64,000 bases of DNA from JBCCGG01 sp039029395 (GCA_039029395.1 JBCCGG010000014.1:1-64000), one strand, 5' to 3'; positions 1 to 9,964 are shown, numbered from the stretch's first letter. Numbers and translations: made by a program. The notes: generated by a model not told the origin, from the letters alone.

Positions 1-232
1 AGGGAAAGGATCAAACGAAAGACACTCGAGACCAGGCGCTTGCAACACCGCAAAAGCGCCGCCTAGAATGATCAACCAGATGAGCCAGAGACTCCTTTAA
101 ATCAGACGCCCATCTGTCTCAATTAATTTGCCGACGCACAGTTGACATCACAAATTGATCGTATATTTGAGCTACTTCAAAAAGAAATATCCAAACTCTT
201 TTGGTTGAAGGTGCTCAACGGCAATTCGCGAA
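1..232. other. Left edge, no supported gene
   Basis: No complete reading frame with a convincing start is visible. On the minus strand an open frame from about 105 to the left edge encodes a hydrophobic stretch (LWLIWLIILGGAFAVLQAP) after an AAAGGAGT sequence, but it has no ATG or GTG start, only a TTG. It could be the N-terminus of a membrane protein cut by the window edge, or chance. The stretch is clearly lower in GC than most of the window. Confidence 0.3.
158..172. repeat. 15-bp direct repeat, left copy
   Basis: ATCGTATATTTGAGC occurs here and again at 9201-9215 in the same orientation. The two copies bracket the RHS gene and its downstream neighbour, about 9.0 kb apart. The identity is read directly. 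Whether it is a target-site duplication, a recombination scar or chance cannot be told from one genome. Confidence 0.45.
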
Positions 233-796
233 TCATTTTTTCTCCTTAAGCTTGCTCAACATCGACGACACATTCATTACGTTCTTTATGTTAGTGCCAC
301 CGTCAACAGTGGCAATCGGCATTCTAGGCTGACTCTTAACCGAAACTAGAATCCGGTTAACATTCTCGCTATTGAAATGAAGGGTAACCCGCTCCCCATA
401 GCTATACTTTGAAAATCCACTCTTCGCGGAGATAATTCTCCTATGCGAGTCTTCTGAAATGTTTGAGAATCCGAGCTGCCGGAGAATTTCTACAGACTCT
501 CGCCACACATCATCAAATGGGAGGTTTACTTCTACAGATTTCTCATAATTCAGTAGGTACTCCATGCCGGGCTTGTAGTAAGGCAGTTCTTTTACAGCCT
601 TCAAGTGGGTCGTTGATGCTGTTGTTGAGACAATTAAAGCCCCCAGTATCCCACAAACAAATCCGCCGAGAAAGCCATAGGTCAGGGCAAAATCTTGCAA
701 GCCGATAAAATAGAACGTGACGGCAAGGCTAGCGCCAAACCCGGTACTGGCGAGAATCATTGTCACTGTAAAGACGCGTAAGAACAGGTACATCAT
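233..796 (-). CDS. Two-helix membrane protein, candidate RHS immunity
   Basis: A 187-residue protein of unrecognised family lying 105 bp downstream of, and co-oriented with, the RHS gene. Residues about 5-30 and 37-58 form two hydrophobic helices (FGASLAVTFYFIGL and FLGGFVCGILGALIV). Residues about 85-180 form a mixed soluble domain that includes YGERVTLHF and ends in a lysine-rich tail. The start is one of two adjacent ATGs and the ribosome site is weak. Its GC content is low, like that of the 3' third of the RHS gene, which suggests the pair was acquired together. Immunity proteins usually sit directly downstream of RHS toxins and those against membrane toxins are often membrane proteins, so this is the immunity candidate. 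That role is inference from position only. Confidence 0.6.
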   Translation of the reverse strand: MMYLFLRVFTVTMILASTGFGASLAVTFYFIGLQDFALTYGFLGGFVCGILGALIVSTTASTTHLKAVKELPYYKPGMEYLLNYEKSVEVNLPFDDVWRESVEILRQLGFSNISEDSHRRIISAKSGFSKYSYGERVTLHFNSENVNRILVSVKSQPRMPIATVDGGTNIKNVMNVSSMLSKLKEKK

Positions 797-901
797 CTGC
801 GGCCCAATTGCATGTACCCTCTAACTCGGTGGAAACTTCCGGGTATAAAAGGGAAAACCCACGCCATCCTTACGGCGTAATCTCTTGTGACCATTTCAGC
901 G

Positions 902-3900
902 TTAATTTCCTTCCTCATTACATTCTTTGTCGTCTTCTTTTTCGCACTCTACTTGGCACTTCTTTATTTTGGCGGCTTGACACAAGCCAAAACCGACCGC
1001 AATGCCAATGATTGCGCCTTTGGGAGCGGCTACACCAAATGTTGGACCTCCAAGAACGAGCGTGCCAACTGCACCACCTACAAGGGCAGCGCCAACACAA
1101 GCCGGTTGGAGAATCAGATTGCAACCTGGTACGCAGTCCAAATCAGAGTCTTTTGGTATTCCAGCTTTGTGATCAGCCAGATCCGAAAAGGGATCCGGAG
1201 ATAACCCAAATGGATCGGCCCTATTGATCGGACCGTTGAGAACATAGCGGTACATGTTTTGATCCCCTCCGGCAAATCCAATGGGATCCTCGGTGATGAA
1301 GCGGCCGCTTTCTGGATTGTAGTACCTTGCCCGATAGAAGTAACTGCCATTCTCGGAGTCGAACTCCCGCGCCGTGAAAGCATAAGGCTGCGCGAGAGAC
1401 CCTGTTTCGGCCAGTATGTTGCCATAGCCATCGTAAAGTTTCGAAGCAACTGTTACGCCGCTGTGGTCGGTGATTTCTGTCACCGATCCCAATGCATCGG
1501 TATGGTAGGCAAAGGACTCGTTTGCTTCGAACGCGCCGCTCAGGTCCAAGTCGCGCTGAGCCAAGAGGGGCTCGTCAACGCCGGGGCCGTGGGTGTAGCG
1601 GGCGAGCAGCAGGTTTGTGCCCGTGTACTCGTAGAGGATGTCCTCACCGTCGTAGACATAGCGGGTCACTATGCCATTCGCATCCTTTTCGATGCGTCGA
1701 CCAATTGAATCATATCGGTAGGCAGCGTAGGTGAAGTTTGCGAAGTCAATCCGTGTCAAGCGGTTCTCGACATCCCAGCTATAGGTCGTCACACCGCCCG
1801 TGCAGGTACCGGCGAGCTTCGCGGTCTTGGTATGAAGGTTGCCGTTGGCGTCATAAGTGTAGCAGAAGGCATCATCTTCCAAGAGCCGATTGCCCACCCC
1901 GGTGACATATGTGCTAGCGCGATGAGAAGAGTCTCGGTTTCCGACCGAGTCGTAGTTGTAGCTCTCTGGTATCCCACCAGACAATGCGCTAGTCGCACTG
2001 GTTAGCTGGTCCAGTTCGTCGTAATCGAAGGTAAGCGAGTTTGTGGCCGGCAAGCTCGGGCGGGTTTGGTCCAAGGTGGTACGCTTACCGACCCCGTCGA
2101 CGCTGTAGGTGAACGACGAGATTGTCACGCCGCTGCGGTCATGAGTAATATTGTTTAAGCGGCCAGCGACGTCATAAGCAAAAGACGTTGCGACTCCGTT
2201 GTCTCGTGAGATTGACGTGCGCCGCGACAGGGCGTCGTAGCTGAAGCTGAAATTTCCGCCAGGCGCCGCCAGGTTGGTTAGGCGGTTGAGACCATTGTAG
2301 GTGTAGAAGCTACTCCCCAAGAGATCGTCGTTCATGGACAATCGATTGCCAATCTTGTCATAACCGTAGCTCAAGTTCACTGTGGGCTGATTGGGTGAAC
2401 CGGCGGTGCTGGCTGTCTCCGGGCGATTTAAGAGGTCATAGGTGAAGCTGAGAACTGAATCGGCGTCACTTATCAAAGTTACGTTATTCGCCAAATTGTA
2501 AGTAAATGTCCGGGTGGATTCTTCCGAGGTGCCAGGCTGAAAAATTTTCTCGTTAAGGCGATCAACCAAATCATAGACCAAACTGGTCACTTGTCCCTTC
2601 CGGTCCGTCATTTCCACAAGATTGCCATTACCATCGTATACGAAATTCTCTGAAACTCCCAAGGGGTCGGTACGCAACTTCACACGATCTAGCTGATCAT
2701 ACTGAAACATTGAGAAATTGGCTTTGCCATCTGTTACCGATTCGATGTTTCCGGCATTGTCATAAGCGAAACAGGTGACGCCTGCTGTCCCGCACGCTGG
2801 ATTAGGCAAATTGTTCTTCGGATCTATCACCTTTGTACGGCGATTCAGCGCGTCGCGTAGTATCCGCAGCACTTGAGACTCTGCATCAACAACCTGAGTA
2901 ACCTGACCGGCGGAATCATGCATTGACGTGGTAGCGTTGTTCAATGGATCAATCGTCTGGATCAGGTTGCAAGTTGATGGATCATACGTAAGGCTTGTTG
3001 TGGCCTCTTCCGGGAGGCCGGTACCATGAGTTATGGAAGTTGGCTCTCCTGGACAGTTGGAGTCACCATAGGTGACGGAGGTAACGCTCTGTTCGGGGTA
3101 TGTGAGCGTGAGTGTGTTTCCCTTCTCATCGAGGGTGACAAGCAGCGTGTTCTGCTCCGGATCGATGATTTTGGTAACTTCATTGAAGTTAGGCTCATAC
3201 TCGAAAATGACGGAACGTTCAATCGACGTTCCAACAGCTTCGGTCACCCTCAACAGGTTACCGCGCGAATCATAAACTTTCTCGTCTATCCGCATGTTCG
3301 GGTGGATGATCCGCGTCGCCAGGCCGTCGCCGTCGCGCTCGAACAAGGTCACCCGATTGAGCGCATCCGTGATCCGGGTGACGCTGCCGAAGGCATTGAC
3401 CTCGTAGGTCGTCGTATTGTTGTTGCCGTCGGTGTAGGTGGCGACCACCTCGCTCGGGCGCACGTAGGGGGCCGGATTGCCTTCCGTGCCTTCGCCGCTC
3501 GCCGGATCCACCAGACCGACCACTTGGGCGGACGCGACCTTGCGGGTCGAGAGATCCGGGCGGTTGGCCTGGACGTTGCGGCCGTGGAATCCGTAGTCGT
3601 AGGTGGTGTCGAAGCCGCGCTTGGAGGTCTGGGTGGTCAGGCGGTGCCGGGCGTCGTAGGCGAAGAAGCGCTCCGAGCCGTCCGGGTCCTCAATGCGGAT
3701 CAGGTCGCCGCTGGCGTCGACCTCGAAGTGGGTGACCCGGCTCGCCGGATCGGTCACGCTCTGCAGCTTGCCGGCGCCGTCGTAGGCCAGCGTGGTGACC
3801 AGGCCCGCCGGGTCGGTCACGCTCGTCAAGCGGTCCTGGGCGTCGTAGCCGTAGAGCGTGGCGTTGCCGTTGCGGTCGACCATGGAGGTTAGGAAGCCGT

Positions 3901-6900
3901 CCGCGTCGTAGTGCTTCTCCGTGCCGTTCTTGAGGCGCCGGGTGAAGCTGTCGTCGGGGTTCTCGCGCAAGACGGAAAAATTGCCGTCGGGCGCGGTGAA
4001 GCGGTCGACCGCCACCGCGGCGCCGTCGGGCGCCAGGTAGGCGACGTTGTCGAGCCGGTTGTTGTCCGATTGGGTCTTGTACTCGCCGAGGATCCATAGC
4101 TCGGTGATGTCGGCCAGGACCGCCTGGAACTGGGCCGCGCTGGGCTGGTCCGGGGTGCCCTCGATGGTCCAGCCGGGGCCCTCCTTCAAGGGCGCGATCG
4201 TGCGGGTCCAGAAGAGCCCGCCAGGGTTGTAGCTCGCGTCGAAGAACAGGGTGAGGCCGGCGCCGACCAGGCGCACGTCCTGGATGGCGTTGAACTGGCT
4301 CGAGGTGGAATTGACCTTCTGGTCGTAAGTCAGGTAACCGCCGTAGGCGGCCGACTGGTCGCCCAGGAACTTGAGCGGGGCGTTCCAGCGCCAGGCCGGT
4401 CCCCCGAATCCGTCGAACGAGAAGAAATGGCCACCGGGATTGCCGCCGTCCGCGATGTAGCTGCCACCGGTCGAGCCGTTCTCGACCACGGTCCAGCCCT
4501 CCTCATTGAAGTCGAAGGTGCTCTCCACGAGGGTGCTGGTGGCGCCCTTCGTGACGATCCGGATCTGATCCAGATCCCCGTCCTCCTGGAGGGTGAAGGT
4601 GAGCGTGCGCCGGTCCGCGCTCAAGGTGACCGTGTCGCTCTCGGTCGCCCCGCGCCCGGTCTCGCCGCTCGGATAGCTCGTGCCCGGCGCGCCCAGCGTG
4701 CCGTCGCTGGCGTCGAGCATGGCATCGTCGAGGATCACCCCGAGGATTTCCTCATCGAAGGTCGCAACGCCGGTCAGGGCCGTGCCAGCGGTTGCGGGAT
4801 CGAAATGGATCAATGTGCTGCTTATCGTGAGACCGGCAGGCAGGCCGTGGGTCGTGCCGAAGCCGACGGCGCCTTCCGGTACCACGTCGCTCACCTCGAG
4901 GGGGGTGGCGAGGGTCACGTTGGCGGCCTCGCCCAGCACGGCAATCTGAATATCGCTCTCCACCTCGCCTGGCGCGAGAGAGGGCGGCGCCGTACCCAAC
5001 GCAACCACCTGGCCCACGAGATCGAGTCCGCCCGGTGGCAGGAAGCGCAGGACCGTTCCGCTTCCCTTGGTCAAGACAGCGCTGCCGTCGGCCTGCAAAT
5101 GCAGTCGCTCCAAGCCGGTGAGTGTCCAGCCGGCGCCGAAGGGGCTATTGACTTGATTGTTTACGAGCACGCGATCGAAAAGGCTGTTGCCGACCGAAGA
5201 CTGTGTGAAATGGCTGGTCGTCGTGAGCTCAGTCAGGTAGACGCCAGTCGAAAACAAACTTGCATCGAACTGAACTGCCTGGATGACAGTTTCATTCACC
5301 GACTCGCTGAGAGGAGATGGGTTACTGGTCGATGTGAATACCGGCTCGCCCTGCTCAACACCGCCAACTCGCAGGCTTGCGGACAGGCTGTTGGGCACCG
5401 CGGAACGGCGCCGGATTGTCGTTTCCGACTTTACGATGGGTTGCGGGTCGGCGAGCGTTGAATTGTAGACGAAGCGCAGTCGACGTGAGACGCCGAACGA
5501 GCGGTGACTGGCGAGCGCGTGGACCTCCGACAGATTTCCGTTGCACATTGCCGTTGAGGATCCGGTTGGCGCGCAGCATACGGGGTTACCCTCATCGTCC
5601 TTAGGACACCCAGGTGGATCATTGTCACCACCTAGCAACCCGCCAAGTGCGCCTAGCAAAGCGGGTAGAAAGCCATGCCAAGAAGCTGACCTGACGCCGC
5701 CGGAGATGGTCTCGATGGTGGTGCCGTCGGCCGAGACCTGGCCGGTGCCGACGATCACGAACTGGCCGCTGTCCGGGTCGAGGGAATAGAGGTCCAGCTC
5801 AGCGCCGGCCGGCATGTTGTCCAGGTTCGGCATGGAGAGCGGCACCGGGTCCGAGAAGGTGACGCCGACCGGCTGTATCGAGATCAGGAGCGCCGGGTCG
5901 ATCCCCTCGGGCAGGGCCACGGGCGCCAGCTCGACCGGCACCTCGGTGATCGAGATTGCGCCCGTGAAGTCGTTGCCGGACTCGTCCTTTGCCGTATTGG
6001 GCGGCACTTCCAGACTGGTCGAGATGTTCGGGTTGACCACCACGGTGGTCTGGGCCGGGTTGACCGTGGTCAGGCTGTCCGCGTCGATCAGAGGCAGGAA
6101 GATCGGCCGCTCGATCACGTTGGTGACGTCGGCAATGAGGGTGAAGGCTTCGCGGAAGTCAGCGAAGGCCTCGCCGGCAGGCGCAGACGTCACGGTCGAG
6201 CTGTCGACATCGAACACCTGTTGGCCGCTGCCGATGCCCGACAAGGTGAAGTCGCCGTTCGCATCGGTCGTGGTCGAGACACCGGAGCCAAGGATAGAGA
6301 CCGTGGCACCGACGATCGGGGTTTCCGTGCCGGCCTCGTAGTCACCGGTGTCGAGCAGGCGACCGGTCATCGCCGTGACGCCGCCTGGCTGGGGTCCGGT
6401 CACCGTGATGGTGACGGATTCCGAGTCCGTCAGCAGGCCATCGGAGACCAGGAAGTCGATGTCGATCGTCCCGACCTGATCCTCGTTCGGCGTGAAGGTG
6501 AAGAGCCCGTTTTGGCCGCCAAGGGACGCGCCGTCCGGTAGGGGCAGTGGGGTAGCCGAGAAGGTAAGGTCGTCGCCATTAGGATCGCTGGCACTCAGCA
6601 GCAGGCTCAGGCTGGTGCCGAGCGCAACGCTCTGATTGCCAACCGGATCGAGGGCTGGCGGCTGGTTGGGGCCGCCGCCGGCGCCTTGGGCCGTGATGGT
6701 GACGCTGTTGGGGGCCGAAAAGTCGGTGCCATCGTCGACCACCAGCTGGGCGATGTAGTTGCCGAGGAGATCGGCGACGAAGCTCGGCGTGGCGCTGGTC
6801 GGGTTGCTCAAGCTCGCGCTCGAGCCGCCCGGTTGGGCGATCAGCTGCCAGTCGTAGTTCAGTGGGTCGCCCTGAGGGTCGAGCGAGCCTGTGCCGTCGA

Positions 6901-8833
6901 GCTGGACCGTGTCGCCCGGGGATACCACCTGGTCTGGACCGGCGTCGGCAATGGGAATCGAGCCGGTGGCTTCGATCACCACCGTGTCGGCCGCGCTCTC
7001 GCGGAAGGTGTCGTGCACAAAGAGCTGGGCGACGTAGGTACCCGGCAGATCGGGCACGAAAGTCGGCGACTGAAGCGTTGTGTCGGATAGGGCCGCCGTG
7101 CTGCCGACCGGCTTGGCGATCAGCGCCCAACGGTAGGTCAAGGGATCGCCGTCCAGATCGTTGGTGCCGCTGCCGTCTAGCTGCACCGTATTGCCGGTCG
7201 CCACCGCTTGGTCGGGGCCGGCACCAGCCACCGGCCCGGCGTTGGCGCGGGTCGCGAGGATCACCGACGGCTCGCTCTGCAGCACACCGTCGCTGACCAC
7301 GAGCTGGATCGCGTAAACCTTTCCCGCCGCGTCGTCCACGAAGGTCGGGTTTACGATCGTGGGATCGGAGAGCACGGCATCGTCGTGGTCCGGGGTGCGC
7401 AAAATGGTCCAGCGGTAGGTCAGAGGGTCGCCGTCCGGGTCGCTCGAGGCCGAGCCGTCGAGCTGCACCGTGTCGAAGCGGGCAAAGAGGATGTCGGGTC
7501 CGGCGTTCGCGATTGGCCGGCTGTTCTCGGTCGAGATCACGACCGTATCGGGGTGGCTCGGCTGGGTGCCGTCGTCGACGATCAGCTGGGCGACGTATTC
7601 GCCGGGCTGGTCGATCGTGAAGCTTGGCCGAACCGCGACCGGATCGTCGAGCACGGCCGTGCTGCCAGCCGGCCGCGAGACCAAGGCCCAGCGGTAACTC
7701 AAGAGGTTGCCGTCCGGGTCCTGGGAGCCGGCACCGTCGAGCTCGACCGTGCTGCCCACGACGGTCGCCTGGTCAGGCCCGGCGTCCGCACTCGGCGGAG
7801 ACTGTTCGGTCGAGACGATGATGGTGTCCAGCATCCGGTTGGTGCCGGCCACATCGTCGAGCACCAAGGCTCCGATGACGTAGGAGCCCGCGGTGTCTAC
7901 CTCGAAGGCCCAGCGGATATCCCGTCCGTTGGTGTGGTATATGGTCGGATTGCTGCCCGGCGGCTGGTCGAGCATGTAGACCCCGTAAAGGACCTCGCGG
8001 TGGCCCGGGTGGGTCGTGAAGCGGTCGTCAAAATTGAGGGTATCGCCGACCTGGACCCGCCTGTGAGGGCCGACCTCCGGGGTTGGGTCAACGAAGTCCG
8101 TGCTGAAGCGGACCTGATCCGGATCGCTGCTCACCAGGCCGTCACTGACCACTAGCTCGGCTCTGTAGTCGCCTTCGACGTCGATGAATACGCTCGGCCT
8201 GAGCGCGGTCGGGTCGCTTAGCGTAGCCGCGCTGCCGGCCGGCAGCTGAACTAAGCTCCAGCTGTAGGTAAGCTGGTCGCCGTCGTCGTCGTGGGAGCGG
8301 CTGGCGTCAAGATGGGTCGTCGCGCCGAGCGCGACAAGCTGCTCGGGCCCTGCATCTGCAACAGGCGTAGCGTTCGTGGTCGAGATCACCACCCGGTCGC
8401 TGGAGCTACCCTTGGTGTTGGCGACGAGGACCTCGAACTCATAGTCACCAGGTAGATCCACCACGAAGCTGGGCCGCAGGGATGCCGGATCGTCAAGCGT
8501 AGCCGTACTACCGGCCGGCAGGGAGATGACCTGCCAGTCGTAAGTCATGTCCACGCTGGCCGCACTGGGCGAGAGCGAGCGGCTGGCATCGAGCATGACC
8601 TGGTCGCCGACCTGGACCGTGCGGTCGCGTCCCGCGTTGGCTTGGGCTGCAAACGAGGATGCGTGGGCCTGCTCCATCCATTGGGGGCTTGCGGCCGTCT
8701 CACCGAGGTCTAACGGGGATTCATCAATGAACTTTTGAACGTGGTCCCACACAGCTTCTTCGCGTCCAAGCAAGACCAGCCCGGCGGCGAGCAAGGCAAC
8801 CAACCCAAATCTTTTGACGATCATCCGACGCAT
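902..8833 (-). CDS. Secreted RHS/YD-repeat protein with PKD array
   Basis: A giant protein of about 2643 residues. I place the start at the ATG at 8833, which follows GGGGAGAGAGTTTC and opens a signal peptide (MRRMIVKRFGLVALLAAGLV); an upstream ATG at 8908 in the same frame lacks these. Domains in order: about seven PKD/K319-like repeats (residues ~60-720, recurring GPDQ..VQLDGSGS.DPDGDPLTYRW), one cadherin/Ig-like domain (~720-810), a carboxypeptidase-regulatory-like domain (~820-895), a ZU5-like segment ending in a WHGFL motif (~920-1050), a Cys-rich linker, then the YD-repeat shell (~1620-2500). The shell closes with the conserved RHS sequence GRFITEDPIGFAGG..RYVLNGPINRADPFGL. Beyond it is a variable 99-residue tip (DNA 905-1201) with two Gly-rich hydrophobic segments and several cysteines. 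RHS shells encapsulate a C-terminal effector. Export here would be Sec-dependent because no PAAR domain is seen. The effector activity is unknown. Confidence 0.88.
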   Translation of the reverse strand: MRRMIVKRFGLVALLAAGLVLLGREEAVWDHVQKFIDESPLDLGETAASPQWMEQAHASSFAAQANAGRDRTVQVGDQVMLDASRSLSPSAASVDMTYDWQVISLPAGSTATLDDPASLRPSFVVDLPGDYEFEVLVANTKGSSSDRVVISTTNATPVADAGPEQLVALGATTHLDASRSHDDDGDQLTYSWSLVQLPAGSAATLSDPTALRPSVFIDVEGDYRAELVVSDGLVSSDPDQVRFSTDFVDPTPEVGPHRRVQVGDTLNFDDRFTTHPGHREVLYGVYMLDQPPGSNPTIYHTNGRDIRWAFEVDTAGSYVIGALVLDDVAGTNRMLDTIIVSTEQSPPSADAGPDQATVVGSTVELDGAGSQDPDGNLLSYRWALVSRPAGSTAVLDDPVAVRPSFTIDQPGEYVAQLIVDDGTQPSHPDTVVISTENSRPIANAGPDILFARFDTVQLDGSASSDPDGDPLTYRWTILRTPDHDDAVLSDPTIVNPTFVDDAAGKVYAIQLVVSDGVLQSEPSVILATRANAGPVAGAGPDQAVATGNTVQLDGSGTNDLDGDPLTYRWALIAKPVGSTAALSDTTLQSPTFVPDLPGTYVAQLFVHDTFRESAADTVVIEATGSIPIADAGPDQVVSPGDTVQLDGTGSLDPQGDPLNYDWQLIAQPGGSSASLSNPTSATPSFVADLLGNYIAQLVVDDGTDFSAPNSVTITAQGAGGGPNQPPALDPVGNQSVALGTSLSLLLSASDPNGDDLTFSATPLPLPDGASLGGQNGLFTFTPNEDQVGTIDIDFLVSDGLLTDSESVTITVTGPQPGGVTAMTGRLLDTGDYEAGTETPIVGATVSILGSGVSTTTDANGDFTLSGIGSGQQVFDVDSSTVTSAPAGEAFADFREAFTLIADVTNVIERPIFLPLIDADSLTTVNPAQTTVVVNPNISTSLEVPPNTAKDESGNDFTGAISITEVPVELAPVALPEGIDPALLISIQPVGVTFSDPVPLSMPNLDNMPAGAELDLYSLDPDSGQFVIVGTGQVSADGTTIETISGGVRSASWHGFLPALLGALGGLLGGDNDPPGCPKDDEGNPVCCAPTGSSTAMCNGNLSEVHALASHRSFGVSRRLRFVYNSTLADPQPIVKSETTIRRRSAVPNSLSASLRVGGVEQGEPVFTSTSNPSPLSESVNETVIQAVQFDASLFSTGVYLTELTTTSHFTQSSVGNSLFDRVLVNNQVNSPFGAGWTLTGLERLHLQADGSAVLTKGSGTVLRFLPPGGLDLVGQVVALGTAPPSLAPGEVESDIQIAVLGEAANVTLATPLEVSDVVPEGAVGFGTTHGLPAGLTISSTLIHFDPATAGTALTGVATFDEEILGVILDDAMLDASDGTLGAPGTSYPSGETGRGATESDTVTLSADRRTLTFTLQEDGDLDQIRIVTKGATSTLVESTFDFNEEGWTVVENGSTGGSYIADGGNPGGHFFSFDGFGGPAWRWNAPLKFLGDQSAAYGGYLTYDQKVNSTSSQFNAIQDVRLVGAGLTLFFDASYNPGGLFWTRTIAPLKEGPGWTIEGTPDQPSAAQFQAVLADITELWILGEYKTQSDNNRLDNVAYLAPDGAAVAVDRFTAPDGNFSVLRENPDDSFTRRLKNGTEKHYDADGFLTSMVDRNGNATLYGYDAQDRLTSVTDPAGLVTTLAYDGAGKLQSVTDPASRVTHFEVDASGDLIRIEDPDGSERFFAYDARHRLTTQTSKRGFDTTYDYGFHGRNVQANRPDLSTRKVASAQVVGLVDPASGEGTEGNPAPYVRPSEVVATYTDGNNNTTTYEVNAFGSVTRITDALNRVTLFERDGDGLATRIIHPNMRIDEKVYDSRGNLLRVTEAVGTSIERSVIFEYEPNFNEVTKIIDPEQNTLLVTLDEKGNTLTLTYPEQSVTSVTYGDSNCPGEPTSITHGTGLPEEATTSLTYDPSTCNLIQTIDPLNNATTSMHDSAGQVTQVVDAESQVLRILRDALNRRTKVIDPKNNLPNPACGTAGVTCFAYDNAGNIESVTDGKANFSMFQYDQLDRVKLRTDPLGVSENFVYDGNGNLVEMTDRKGQVTSLVYDLVDRLNEKIFQPGTSEESTRTFTYNLANNVTLISDADSVLSFTYDLLNRPETASTAGSPNQPTVNLSYGYDKIGNRLSMNDDLLGSSFYTYNGLNRLTNLAAPGGNFSFSYDALSRRTSISRDNGVATSFAYDVAGRLNNITHDRSGVTISSFTYSVDGVGKRTTLDQTRPSLPATNSLTFDYDELDQLTSATSALSGGIPESYNYDSVGNRDSSHRASTYVTGVGNRLLEDDAFCYTYDANGNLHTKTAKLAGTCTGGVTTYSWDVENRLTRIDFANFTYAAYRYDSIGRRIEKDANGIVTRYVYDGEDILYEYTGTNLLLARYTHGPGVDEPLLAQRDLDLSGAFEANESFAYHTDALGSVTEITDHSGVTVASKLYDGYGNILAETGSLAQPYAFTAREFDSENGSYFYRARYYNPESGRFITEDPIGFAGGDQNMYRYVLNGPINRADPFGLSPDPFSDLADHKAGIPKDSDLDCVPGCNLILQPACVGAALVGGAVGTLVLGGPTFGVAAPKGAIIGIAVGFGLCQAAKIKKCQVECEKEDDKECNEEGN

Positions 8834-9964
8834 GAAACTCTCTCCCCGACGACCGGTCATTTTCTCCAAAAGCGCGTATCTACAAACGTGCAGACCGATC
8901 GACTGCACGGTTTTTCACGTTGTATTGCATATATGTCGTTTGAATTGTACTCAGGCCTGGATAAGCATATCTGGCTTAGCGAAAAAAGATCTATTCTTCG
9001 TTGATCTTGAATGCACCGCACGGCAAATCCCATTCTGACCATGCCCTCGAAAGAGCAAATATTTCGGGCATTTTCCAGCGTTTGCCGAACGACGTGCCCG
9101 GCGTCAGCATTACGTCCTGTTGGGATGGTGCTTCCCTAGCTAATCAACCCCCAATCTCTAACTTAGGCTATCATCCCTTGAATTAAGAATGCAATATGGA
9201 ATCGTATATTTGAGCATTAAGGATCTCTAACGGAAGCTGATTGTGTTTTTGCGACCGTTCTCAAGCATCTAAACTGTCTTGCGTACACACTATCTGAAGA
9301 TGATGATCTGCATTGACCATCGGTCACCAAAGAAAGACCCCAATGGCGACAACTCCAAGGGCTTCAGATTGCCGGCATCGTGGATTGCAAACATATTGAG
9401 ACTGTGTCTTTCGACTCATGACACCGAATGCACAGTGCGCCTTCGTCAACCTGAGAGCATTTGAGCTAGCGAAGAAGTGCCGGGCTTCAGATCGAAACCA
9501 ATCTCGGTGTCACTACCGCTGCCCCATTCTTACCGACTACGGTTTGCCCCAAATGATCACAGACCATCGCTCGAGCGCCGACACTTCTTCTGAGTCGTAG
9601 GAACAACGATCTTTGGTCTTGATGCCGCCGTTCTCGACTTGGATCAGCACTCCGGAGACGACGATCTGGGCGGTGTATGGCATGGCGGAAAGCTTACCGG
9701 AGAGCGTGCGCCGAAAATCTTGGTTGGCCAATTAGGCGACGACAGACCAGTGGATGAGCCGAACCTTGCATATGCTCAAATTTGAGATGGGGCGATCGCC
9801 GCGGCGAACCGACGTGATCGCTTAGACAGCGCCACCCCCGCCCGGAAACGCATGTTCGTGCTTTTAGCCCTAGAGGCCAGGGGAGGCTGCCTGAACAAGG
9901 GTTCCGGGAGACATGGTCGGTCTGTGTGATATCTTGACTTCAAGTATGTAGCCCAGAGCGCCCG
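8834..9964. other. Long intergenic stretch, nothing recognised
   Basis: About 1.1 kb separates the RHS start from the next credible gene. The sequence is lower in GC than the surrounding core and its frames are short and lack family features. It contains the right copy of the 15-bp repeat. A 64-codon minus-strand frame at 9537-9731 was considered and not accepted. The RHS promoter must lie at the left end, but I cannot pick hexamers with confidence. The stretch may be the decayed edge of an integrated element. Confidence 0.5.
9201..9215. repeat. 15-bp direct repeat, right copy
   Basis: ATCGTATATTTGAGC, identical to positions 158-172 and in the same orientation. It lies about 370 bp upstream of the RHS start codon, so the pair encloses the RHS gene, its promoter region and the downstream membrane-protein gene. 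Confidence 0.45.

Noticed and set aside
4427..5461. 344-codon plus-strand frame inside the RHS gene
   Set aside because: Antisense shadow of the RHS coding frame; low-complexity Arg/Gly composition typical of shadows.
6680..8640. Tandem DNA repeat in the 5' part of the RHS gene
   Set aside because: The repetition is at protein-domain level (PKD-like units); the DNA copies are diverged and not a nucleotide tandem repeat.
9537..9731. 64-codon minus-strand frame in the gap upstream of the RHS gene
   Set aside because: No ribosome site, no helix or domain, and the surrounding sequence shows no coding bias.
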